Of a stretch of DNA of 8,843 bases, positions 1 through 5,872 are shown piece after piece. This DNA is from Caryophanales bacterium UBA3260 (GTDB taxonomy: Bacteria > Bacillota_I > Bacilli_A > RF39 > UBA660). The stretch lies in contig DEUO01000106.1 in NCBI GenBank assembly GCA_002362595.1, forward strand, positions 1 to 8,843. The letters are read 5' to 3'. Under the pieces are notes generated by a model that searched no databases, was not told the DNA's origin, and worked only from the letters and a program-made list of their open reading frames with translations. Every line of letters starts with the position of its first letter. The stretch's first letter is position 1. Position numbers and translations under genes: made by a program.

Positions 1-44
1 ATATATATTAATAATAAGAAAATCTTTTCTGCCAATAATCATAT

Positions 45-66
45 AAAAAATAGATATTACTATCTA
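45..66 (-). terminator. Weak Rho-independent terminator after the toxin gene
   Basis: On the minus strand a TAGATA/TATCTA stem (6 bp, loop GTAA) is followed by six Ts. It starts 3 nt past the toxin stop codon. The stem has one G-C pair, so it would be weak, but its position and U-tract fit a terminator for the toxin-antitoxin pair. Confidence 0.4.
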
Positions 67-68
67 CC

Positions 69-417
69 TTAAAACTCATTGAATTTACTAATTAAATTAT
101 CTTGATAATTTTTATATTTTTCTATAAATTCTTTCTTAATATCCACAGGTAAATCAGCTATTTTAGCACCTAATTTAGTCTTACTACCTGTATAAACTTT
201 TGTAGTTTTTATAACTGATTTTCTAGCTAAACCAATTTTTTTAGCTTGTTCTTCATCAATAAATACGTCATATTCGCCACATTCAGCTGAAGAAGAAATA
301 ATAACATAATGAATATCAACATATTGTAGATTATTATTAGCATCATTACCGATAACTAAAACTGGTCTAACTTTTTCAATTCCATCACTCGGCTTAACAG
401 CAAATCTCCCCTGTCAT
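69..417 (-). pseudogene. PemK/MazF-family toxin, frame broken near the start codon
   Basis: This would encode an endoribonuclease-type toxin of about 115 residues, the usual PemK/MazF size. The readable frame (69-413) contains GRFAVKPSDG, IEKVRPVLVIGND (the family's RPVLVI strand), then SVIKTTKVYTG and a helical tail. That frame is open from a TGA at 414-416 and has no ATG, GTG or TTG start before or through its first conserved strand. The only well-placed ATG (415-417, 5 nt after the antitoxin stop) reads MTGEICC and then stops. Removing one G from the GGGG run at 408-411 joins that ATG to the toxin frame (MTGRFAVKP...); adding two bases just after it would give MTGEIFAVKP. The gene is therefore frameshifted by mutation or sequencing error, or it uses recoding or a rare ATT start. 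The family call is firm; activity is doubtful as written. Confidence 0.75.
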
Positions 418-421
418 AATT

Positions 422-874
422 CTAATCCCACGCTTCTTCTTCTGGTTGATTAATAAAACTAGTAAAATAACTAGCTATCGCACTCTTTGATATTGTCTTA
501 TCTGACTTTTCATCTGGATCTAAACCATCTCTTGACATTAACCATGGCTCTTGATTATGTGTCATTTCTTCTAAAAATTTAGAATCATACTTAGCATAAT
601 TATCTTTAACATAATTTAAAACATCTTGATCATCTTTTGAAAAATCATTAAGTTCATAATTCATACTTATTGGATTATATTTAAAACTACTATATTCGTG
701 ATATACAATAGGTACAACTGGTCCATGAACCCACGCTTCAATATTATCTTCAAATAATTCTCTATCATAAAAAGCAAAGGAAAATCCTTGAGCTAAATAT
801 AATAGCTTTTGTAATTTTAAAGGCTCTGGATGTAATTCATTAATAAACCATTTTGCGACTTCTATAGCTTTCAT
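422..874 (-). CDS. Panacea/SocA-like antitoxin (DUF4065 domain)
   Basis: This 150-residue protein is almost entirely one Panacea (SocA/GepA, DUF4065) domain. Recognisable blocks are LKLQKLLYLAQG at 19-30, EAWVHGPVVPIVY at 46-58 and MTHNQEPW at 104-111, in the usual order and spacing. Members of this family are known as antitoxins that neutralise varied toxins by direct binding. Here the gene lies directly upstream of a PemK/MazF-type toxin frame, with 4 nt between its stop and the toxin ATG, so neutralising that toxin is the likely role. There is no signal peptide or membrane segment, so it should be cytoplasmic. The start is supported by GGGGG at 881-885, 6 nt before the ATG. The extended -10 promoter at 911-919 would drive both genes. 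Family assignment is confident; the toxin partner is inferred from adjacency. Confidence 0.88.
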   Translation of the reverse strand: MKAIEVAKWFINELHPEPLKLQKLLYLAQGFSFAFYDRELFEDNIEAWVHGPVVPIVYHEYSSFKYNPISMNYELNDFSKDDQDVLNYVKDNYAKYDSKFLEEMTHNQEPWLMSRDGLDPDEKSDKTISKSAIASYFTSFINQPEEEAWD

Positions 875-910
875 AATAATCCCCCTTTAAATAAATATTC
901 AACTAAATAA

Positions 911-937
911 ATTATATCACAAAATCTTATATAACAA
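911..937 (-). promoter_or_regulatory. Extended -10 promoter of the toxin-antitoxin pair
   Basis: The minus strand reads TGATATAAT (911-919), a perfect extended -10 element. A TTGTTA at 932-937 sits 15 bp upstream of it, short for a -35, but an extended -10 tolerates a weak -35. The first base of the transcript would fall about 30 nt before the antitoxin start codon. Confidence 0.6.
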
Positions 938-1030
938 AATATTTAATTAACTTAATACGTAAATTATTTTAATCATTAATTGTTACACAATCAAAATCAC
1001 ATTTATTATTACTATCTTAATTAAACAAAT

Positions 1031-1057
1031 AAAAAAACAACATGTCTCCACATTGTT
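1031..1057 (-). terminator. Rho-independent terminator after the acidic small protein
   Basis: On the minus strand AACAATGT (1050-1057) and ACATGTT (1039-1045) pair as a 7-bp stem with one bulged A and a GGAG loop. Seven Ts follow (1031-1037). The hairpin begins 4 nt after the stop codon of the upstream gene. Confidence 0.7.
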
Positions 1058-1061
1058 AAGA

Positions 1062-1259
1062 CTACTCCCACTTGTCGTTCTCAGAATCTAACTCATCCTC
1101 GTCATACCCATAGTCATCAGCATCACCATCTATATCTACATCACCATAATCATCAAACTCTATCTCACTATCAAAGTAATCCCTATATTCCTTATCTTTC
1201 TCTTCTTCACTTCTTTCATTTACCATCTTATATAATAAGTAATCACCTAAAATACCCAT
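1062..1259 (-). CDS. Small highly acidic protein, function unknown
   Basis: This 65-residue protein is unrecognised. The first 15 residues (MGILGDYLLYKMVNE) could form a short amphipathic helix. From residue 18 on, the chain is dominated by Asp and Glu with Tyr and Gly spacers (EFDDYGDVDIDG, YDEDELDSEND), so it is probably disordered and strongly negative. The gene is well supported as real: a perfect AAAGGAG lies 7 nt before the ATG, and a terminator follows the TAG stop at once. I see no terminator between it and the metallopeptidase gene 134 nt upstream, so the two may be co-transcribed. An acidic tail like this may bind cations or mimic nucleic acid, but nothing in the sequence shows which. 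Confidence 0.65.
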   Translation of the reverse strand: MGILGDYLLYKMVNERSEEEKDKEYRDYFDSEIEFDDYGDVDIDGDADDYGYDEDELDSENDKWE

Positions 1260-1393
1260 AACACTTCTCCTTTATATTAAATAACTAAACATCTTAAATC
1301 AATACTAAAACATTCCAAAACATAAATAAGCATTCCTCAGAATCAAAACTATTGTTTATAACTTCTCTATTATCAACACCTAATAAAATCCAT

Positions 1394-2398
1394 CTAACTC
1401 ATAGAAGGCATCCCAAAATCAGTACTAGAAATCGGAAGCAATTTCTGCTTATCCAATCCATTAGCATAAGCATCTAACAATTCCTTAAATCTCTCATCAT
1501 CTACATCTTTTCCATACATATCCAAAAGTACATAAACTAAATTAACCGCCGTATCTTTCTTATCCTTATAATCCGCCATCAAACTTAAAAATTCCTCGTC
1601 TCTCTCTTTGCCTTCATACCTCTTAAGTTTCCACAACGCATCATTACTTGCATCCAAATATCCAAATATTTTATTTATTTTTAATTTATTAATATCATCT
1701 ACTAAACTCTTATTATCTTCATACTTCTTACACGAAAAATCAAACAAAACCCCATCCATCACATAATCAAACAATTCAAAACAAGCTTTATATTCGTCGT
1801 ATATTCTAGAAGGAAATAATCTTTCATCCTTATATACATAATCTTTTAAATCAATACCGCACTCTAATATTTCTTCTCTAAATTCTTGTGACGCAAATAT
1901 TCTACTACAAATCGATTCTAAAAATCCATCAGAAATCCTAAAGCCATATAAACCAGAAGCTAATAAATCACCACTATCATTATATTCACAATTAGTATAT
2001 ATACCTGCAGTCCTTTTAACCACTCCATAAACACCATTACTTATTGCACACGGATTAAATTCAGTCATAACATGTCCAAGCTCATGACACAAAATAGTTA
2101 CTAACTTTATCATATTGCTAAACTCAACATAACTCATAACATGACTTACATTACAATTCTTATCATACTTTGTATCAGTCTCACCCATTATTTTATTTTC
2201 ACCAGTAAAACTCGTATTATCGCTATCTATCTTAACAAAAGTTGTATTACAAACATTTTCTATTCCATCCAAAGGAATTTTCCCATTGCTCTCCCTTACA
2301 TAACCTCTACATATAGCTTTTACAATACCTTTAATATCAAAAGGAATCATAACAGATTCATCTACCATAATACTAACTTTATCTAATAATTCGTTCAT
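1394..2398 (-). CDS. Putative zinc metallopeptidase (HELGH motif)
   Basis: This 334-residue protein has a zincin signature: HELGH at residues 105-109, preceded by a hydrophobic helix (SNMIKLVTILC). A possible third zinc ligand is Glu161 in DGFLESIC, which recalls the GxxE helix of gluzincins. I do not recognise a named peptidase family; the C-terminal half is helical and charged. There is no signal peptide or membrane helix, so a cytoplasmic protein is likely. I place the start at 2396-2398 (MNELLDK), because GGAGG lies 7 nt upstream; a longer reading from 2449 would translate that Shine-Dalgarno sequence and lacks its own. The gene lies just downstream of the non-coding RNA terminator. Metal binding is likely, peptidase activity plausible, substrate unknown. 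Confidence 0.75.
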   Translation of the reverse strand: MNELLDKVSIMVDESVMIPFDIKGIVKAICRGYVRESNGKIPLDGIENVCNTTFVKIDSDNTSFTGENKIMGETDTKYDKNCNVSHVMSYVEFSNMIKLVTILCHELGHVMTEFNPCAISNGVYGVVKRTAGIYTNCEYNDSGDLLASGLYGFRISDGFLESICSRIFASQEFREEILECGIDLKDYVYKDERLFPSRIYDEYKACFELFDYVMDGVLFDFSCKKYEDNKSLVDDINKLKINKIFGYLDASNDALWKLKRYEGKERDEEFLSLMADYKDKKDTAVNLVYVLLDMYGKDVDDERFKELLDAYANGLDKQKLLPISSTDFGMPSMS

Positions 2399-2483
2399 AA
2401 TAAAACCTCCGTTATAAAAATAGACGCAATGTTGTTTATTTAAAATCATTCCAAATAATACCTAAACCTCAACCTACACACTC

Positions 2484-2510
2484 ATTATATAATAAAAAAC
2501 CATGAATGTA
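2484..2510 (-). promoter_or_regulatory. Possible promoter of the metallopeptidase gene
   Basis: A perfect TATAAT on the minus strand (2484-2489) would start a transcript about 80 nt before the metallopeptidase ATG. The -35 is poor: TACATT at 2505-2510 gives only a 15-bp spacer. TATAAT-like strings are frequent in such AT-rich DNA, so confidence is low. Confidence 0.35.
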
Positions 2511-2548
2511 CTATATTACACATATAAAATCATAAACTATACATTCAT
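2502..2548. repeat. 9-bp inverted repeat upstream of the metallopeptidase gene
   Basis: ATGAATGTA (2502-2510) is repeated in perfect inverse as TACATTCAT (2540-2548) with 29 bp between. The inner arm overlaps the -35 region of the possible promoter, so it could bind a dimeric regulator, or pair as a hairpin if transcribed from upstream. Confidence 0.45.
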
Positions 2549-2599
2549 ATAATAAATAAATAACCATATATCAATATATTCTAATCGCGCTGATTTCTA

Positions 2600-2949
2600 A
2601 GCAAAAAAAAATGAATTGGCTGTCATCCCAACTCACTTTTCCGAGGATAAATTAAAATACTATACATAAAGACAGAATGTCTAGTACCCCTTACCAAGTC
2701 TCCTCATATGATCATACTACTTAATAGCTTGATAAATTTGAAACTGAACAGGAACTCCCGAACCATATTAACAGAGAATAATAGTTAATATGGAGAAAGT
2801 TATATACAACAAACTTGCGAAAGCCTGCTGTATACAGAACCCCACACGAGCTTTTGACCCATATGAGATAAGTAAGTACTATCACCTAACCAAGACGCGA
2901 ATCAAGATTAGACGATAACACCTACACCTGCAACAATCTCTCTATTAAG
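2600..2949 (-). ncRNA. Unidentified structured non-coding RNA, about 350 nt
   Basis: This protein-free stretch is clearly richer in G+C than its flanks, typical of a structured RNA in an AT-rich genome. On the minus strand I see, in order: a stem TATCGTCTAATC (2906-2917) with GGTTAGGTGATA (2880-2891), 12 bp with G-U pairs; a 14-bp stem (2821-2834 with 2803-2816) closed by a 4-nt loop; a perfect 10-bp stem CCATATTAAC/GTTAATATGG (2784-2793 with 2763-2772); and AGACA/TGTCT. A long-range helix CTCATATG/CATATGAG (2860-2867 with 2703-2710) encloses the two middle hairpins. A promoter precedes it and a strong terminator ends it. I looked for and did not find tmRNA ends, RNase P core motifs, the SRP domain IV loop or the T-box AGGGTGG motif. 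Pairing is read by eye; class and function are unknown. Confidence 0.75.
2603..2634 (-). terminator. Rho-independent terminator of the non-coding RNA
   Basis: On the minus strand GAGTTGG (2628-2634) pairs with CCAATTC (2613-2619) across an 8-nt loop, extendable to about 10 bp with G-U pairs. A run of nine Ts follows (2603-2611). This is the strongest terminator in the window and fixes the orientation and 3' end of the RNA. Confidence 0.85.
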
Positions 2950-2956
2950 TGATTAT

Positions 2957-3012
2957 AATATACCATATATTTTTTTATTATGCAAGTACTTTTTTAAAAC
3001 TTTTTTATTATT
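2957..3012 (-). promoter_or_regulatory. Promoter of the non-coding RNA, with A-tract upstream element
   Basis: On the minus strand TTGCAT (2980-2985) and TATATT (2957-2962) are separated by exactly 17 bp. The -10 is preceded by TGG, giving an extended -10, and a TATAAT overlaps it at 2952-2957. Two A-tracts lie just upstream of the -35 (about 2990-3010) and look like an UP element, as seen at strong stable-RNA promoters. Transcription should start near 2945-2950. Confidence 0.7.
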
Positions 3013-3053
3013 TAATTATCTCTAACTATCACTGTAACAATAATCGACATTTT

Positions 3054-3067
3054 CGCTTTTAAAAGCG
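3054..3067. repeat. 14-bp perfect palindrome just after rdgB
   Basis: CGCTTTTAAAAGCG is fully self-complementary and begins 3 nt past the rdgB stop. It could fold as a short hairpin at the end of the operon transcript, but no T-run follows on the minus strand, so it is not a canonical terminator. It may instead protect the RNA end or bind a protein. Confidence 0.5.
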
Positions 3068-3069
3068 CA

Positions 3070-3642
3070 CTATATATTCTTTATTTCTCTTAATTTTTCC
3101 TTTAAATCTTCTGCTGCTAATCTTCTAGCACTTATAGTATTTTTTTCTTCACTTGTTAATTCTGCTAAGGTACGTCCCTCTAGTAACTCAAAGATATCGT
3201 CAAAACCAAATCCATTTGTTCCCCTTCGGTCTAGTGAAATAATTCCGTCTAAAACACCTTTCCCGACTACTTCATTACTTCCATCATAATAAACTAAATT
3301 ACATACAACTTGAGCTGTTCTATTACTTTCACCAACCATTTTATCTAAAATAGCATTATTTCTATCATCATCAGTTGCATCTTCTCCAACAAATCTATGA
3401 GTCATAACACCAGGCCATCCATTATAAACTAAAATACATAAACCTGAATCATCAGCTATAACTGGTTCTTTAGCTATTTCATATATCTCTTTAGCTTTCT
3501 TTAATGCATTACCATAAAAACTATCTTGATCTTCTACTACATCTATATCTATTCCAGCTTCATCTAAACTCTTTATTTCATATTCATTTAATATATCTTT
3601 TATCTCTCTTAATTTACCTTTATTATTAGTTGCTAATATCAT
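3070..3642 (-). CDS. rdgB: XTP/dITP diphosphatase (RdgB/HAM1 family), divergent
   Basis: Enzymes of this family hydrolyse non-canonical purine triphosphates such as XTP and dITP to the monophosphate and pyrophosphate, cleaning the nucleotide pool. The 190 residues match family length and carry TNNKGK (5-10), NALKKA (45-50), ADDSGL (63-68, with the metal/catalytic Asp pair), GTNGFGFDDIF (141-151) and EEKNTIS (165-171). Two conserved sites are altered: the usual GAPGVYSARY is GWPGVMTHRF, and the substrate-contacting SHR is SAR (171-173). Both lie around the base pocket, so specificity may have shifted. The start has GGAGG at a good distance. It is last in the operon, 44 nt after the regulator gene with no terminator between. 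It may be the housekeeping copy or a specialised one working on the cluster's product. Confidence 0.9.
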   Translation of the reverse strand: MILATNNKGKLREIKDILNEYEIKSLDEAGIDIDVVEDQDSFYGNALKKAKEIYEIAKEPVIADDSGLCILVYNGWPGVMTHRFVGEDATDDDRNNAILDKMVGESNRTAQVVCNLVYYDGSNEVVGKGVLDGIISLDRRGTNGFGFDDIFELLEGRTLAELTSEEKNTISARRLAAEDLKEKLREIKNI

Positions 3643-3686
3643 ATCTCTTCCTCCTATCTATATTCTATCCATAACCTATCTACATA

Positions 3687-4418
3687 TTAAATCCAATCTT
3701 TAACACTATCAGGATTAAATTTATACTTTTGTGAAGGTCTATATCCTTTCTTATCCTCTACTACATCTACTTTAGTACAATATTTAACTATCTTTTTTCT
3801 AAAATTAGATTTATCTACTTTAACATCTTTAATCAATTCATAAACTATCCTTACGTCTTCTAATGTAAATTCATCAGGCAATAATTTAAAACATATATCT
3901 GTACTATCCATTCTAGATCTTAAATGTTTATAAACTATCATCATCTCTAATAAATTCTTTTCCATACCTATATCATCAACTTTTATCTTATGATAATATT
4001 CTAAACTACCTGCTTTAAGTACTTTATCTGTCTTATATTTATAGTTATTATCTCCTACAATTAATTCTTTATCTTCTACTACTCTAAAATCTACTAGGTC
4101 ATAATTATCATCTAACTTTTTTATATTATTTATATTAGTAAGACCCATATACAATATATCTATTCTATTATCACCAAAGAATCTTTTTTCACCTAACGTA
4201 TAAACTTGTTCTAAATGAAATTTATCACTACCAATAATATTTTTTATTTTATTTCTTATATTATCTTTTATTCCCAAATCTTCACTAAACTCACTTCTAA
4301 CAAGCTCCCCAGTTTCTTTATTAATTAATACTTTTAAAGTTTTAATGTCATTCTTCTTTTTATTAGCATTTACTTCATTATCTAAAACAAAAACACATCC
4401 TACTACTGATAAATTCAT
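3687..4418 (-). CDS. nrtR: NrtR-type regulator: Nudix-like domain plus winged helix
   Basis: This 243-residue protein follows the NrtR plan. Residues 1 to about 140 are a Nudix-like sensor with the typical HLEQVYTLGEKRF segment, but the Nudix box is eroded (no GX5EX7REUXEE pattern), so it should bind a ligand rather than hydrolyse it. The C-terminal part has FTLEDVRIVYELI, SNFRKKIVKY and GYRPSQKYKF, the winged-helix and C-terminal signature of the family. NrtR proteins repress NAD synthesis and uptake genes and respond to ADP-ribose-type ligands. I choose the ATG at 4416-4418, because GAGGTG lies 6 nt upstream; a GTG at 4425-4427 would overlap the previous stop but has no ribosome site. The operators at 7791-7852 in front of the same operon are its likely targets. 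Family is confident; ligand is inferred. Confidence 0.83.
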   Translation of the reverse strand: MNLSVVGCVFVLDNEVNANKKKNDIKTLKVLINKETGELVRSEFSEDLGIKDNIRNKIKNIIGSDKFHLEQVYTLGEKRFFGDNRIDILYMGLTNINNIKKLDDNYDLVDFRVVEDKELIVGDNNYKYKTDKVLKAGSLEYYHKIKVDDIGMEKNLLEMMIVYKHLRSRMDSTDICFKLLPDEFTLEDVRIVYELIKDVKVDKSNFRKKIVKYCTKVDVVEDKKGYRPSQKYKFNPDSVKDWI

Positions 4419-4423
4419 TTTTT

Positions 4424-4987
4424 TCACCTCATTATATCTTTTGCAATTCTTAATGATATATTTTTAATAAATAATTCAAACTTATTTACATCAATAAAAT
4501 CTATATTACCACCATTTAAATTATTAATGCTATCTAAATTTAACTTATATTTATCTTCTATTATATTAAAATATCTTGGTATCTTTTCAATAACTTTATT
4601 AATATATTTTAAATCTATTTCAAAATCACTAACTAACATTGCATTTAAGTTCGTATAATCATTATATATCATATTTGCTGAAAATAAATTAATTTTATCA
4701 TAATTTTTAATATTTCTAATTACATATTCATCTAAAAAATATTTATCAAGTAATAAATGACATAAATATCCTTTCTTTATATCCTCATCTATCTTTATTT
4801 CTTTTTTAAATCTTTCTATATCTGGGACTAAATAGTACTCTCCTTTATTTTTATAATGACTATCTTCTATATCAATTACATCAGGTAATATACATCCCAT
4901 ATAAAATTTATCTTTATCACTTACCTTATTTTTTATTTTATCATATACAAGAGAAGCACATCCAAAATGTGCTGCTATACTAGGCAT
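4424..4987 (-). CDS. Zinc phospholipase C/S1-P1-like metal-dependent hydrolase
   Basis: This 187-residue protein resembles the zinc-dependent phospholipase C/S1-P1 nuclease fold. It opens MPSIAAHFG, with a His at position 7 next to the N terminus, then has GCILPD (Asp36), a His at 44, and GYLCHLLLDKYFLDE (His77, Asp81), the His/Asp helix pattern of that fold or of HD-type hydrolases. There is no signal peptide, unlike secreted phospholipases, so a cytoplasmic phosphoester substrate, perhaps a nucleotide, is more likely. Its ATG overlaps the end of the CYTH-kinase gene by 8 nt, with AAAGGA 6 nt upstream, so translation is probably coupled. The fold call rests on motif spacing only and an HD-domain alternative remains possible. 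Confidence 0.6.
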   Translation of the reverse strand: MPSIAAHFGCASLVYDKIKNKVSDKDKFYMGCILPDVIDIEDSHYKNKGEYYLVPDIERFKKEIKIDEDIKKGYLCHLLLDKYFLDEYVIRNIKNYDKINLFSANMIYNDYTNLNAMLVSDFEIDLKYINKVIEKIPRYFNIIEDKYKLNLDSINNLNGGNIDFIDVNKFELFIKNISLRIAKDIMR

Positions 4988-5870
4988 TAATTATCCTTTC
5001 TATCTTTTCAACTTGTTCTTCTAAGGTAAGATTAGTACAATCAACTAAATAAAGTTTATCTTCTGTCATATTCCTATCTTTCATATAATTATATGTATCT
5101 AAATATAATTGATTGTACCTATAAGCTTCTTCATCATATTGACTCAATACTTCTCTTTTATTTATTCTACTTTCTAATTCTTTTTTATCATTATTAACTA
5201 AAAATATTATTTTATTATCTATCTTTTTTAGATATTCTTGATATTTTTTTGTTCTATCTTCCATACTTATATCAAATAACATATTTCTTGATATTACATC
5301 CATACATCTATCTTGACATATAATACCTTTTTTTATTAGTTCCTCAATAGTAACGCTTTTACCTACACCATCTGTTCCTTCTATTATTGTCCCAACAGAT
5401 TTTATACTACCATTATAAATTCCATAATTTTCATATACTTTAGTATTGCTTACTTCTACAAATCCTTTTGGTGGAACATATTCATCAAGAGGAGCTTTAT
5501 CAGTTGAAACTTCTATCATTACCATTTCTACAGGTTCTATAAAACAATCTACATCTATTTCATAAGGTCCATCATTATAATACTTTCTTATTTTTCTAAC
5601 ACATCGACCATTCTCTTTCATTACCTCTAAAAATTCTTCTTCATTACTTTCTCTTACATCAGTAATCTTACTCATCTTATTATTAACAGTATACTTACAA
5701 TCGCCATTATCATTATATCTTCGATATTTATATCCATCTTTATATGTTTGTGTTAATTCATATTCTTCTATTTTTTTCATACTATTAAGATATCTATCTA
5801 AATATTCTTTCTTTGTAGGAATAAACTTCCTTTCTTCATTATTTATCTTACCTAATCTTAATACAACCAT
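4980..5870 (-). CDS. CYTH domain fused to a P-loop, dTMP kinase-like domain
   Basis: This 296-residue protein has two domains. Residues 9-145 look like a CYTH (triphosphate tunnel) domain: NEERKF (11-16, first Glu of ExExK replaced by Asn), YELTQTY, KYRRY, KYTVNNK, EIDVDCF and MIEVSTDKAP, alternating strands rich in Arg, Lys and Glu. Residues 159-296 are a P-loop kinase: EGTDGVGKS (164-172) as in thymidylate kinases, QDR (186-188) and a lid-like ESRINKRE (232-239). CYTH proteins bind or hydrolyse triphosphates with metal ions; thymidylate kinase relatives phosphorylate nucleosides or nucleotides. The gene follows the radical SAM gene by 2 nt, with AAGGAG 8 nt before the ATG. A nucleoside or nucleotide substrate, possibly nicotinamide riboside or a deoxynucleotide, fits the context but is inference. 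Confidence 0.75.
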   Translation of the reverse strand: MVVLRLGKINNEERKFIPTKKEYLDRYLNSMKKIEEYELTQTYKDGYKYRRYNDNGDCKYTVNNKMSKITDVRESNEEEFLEVMKENGRCVRKIRKYYNDGPYEIDVDCFIEPVEMVMIEVSTDKAPLDEYVPPKGFVEVSNTKVYENYGIYNGSIKSVGTIIEGTDGVGKSVTIEELIKKGIICQDRCMDVISRNMLFDISMEDRTKKYQEYLKKIDNKIIFLVNNDKKELESRINKREVLSQYDEEAYRYNQLYLDTYNYMKDRNMTEDKLYLVDCTNLTLEEQVEKIERIINA

Positions 5871-5872
5871 AA

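Noticed and set aside
979..991. ATTGT-TAC-ACAAT inverted repeat
   Set aside because: Five-bp AT-rich arms are expected by chance in this DNA and it is not placed at a promoter or gene end.
2141..2386. Plus-strand open frame of 81 codons
   Set aside because: It lies wholly inside the metallopeptidase gene on the other strand, has a low-complexity Ile/Thr/Tyr-rich product typical of antisense AT-rich DNA, and has no convincing ribosome site.
2399..2449. Upstream start for the metallopeptidase (MILNKQHC...)
   Set aside because: The extra 17 residues would translate the GGAGG ribosome site that serves the ATG at 2396-2398, and the upstream ATG has no ribosome site.
2800..2864. Short frame (20 codons) from an ATG inside the non-coding RNA
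   Set aside because: No ribosome site precedes it and it runs through a 14-bp hairpin, so the stretch is better explained as RNA structure.
2600..2949. tmRNA, RNase P RNA, SRP RNA or T-box leader
   Set aside because: I found no tmRNA acceptor-arm ends or tag frame, no GAGGAAAGUCC/ACAGAAA core, no SRP domain IV loop sequence and no AGGGTGG T-box motif on the minus strand.
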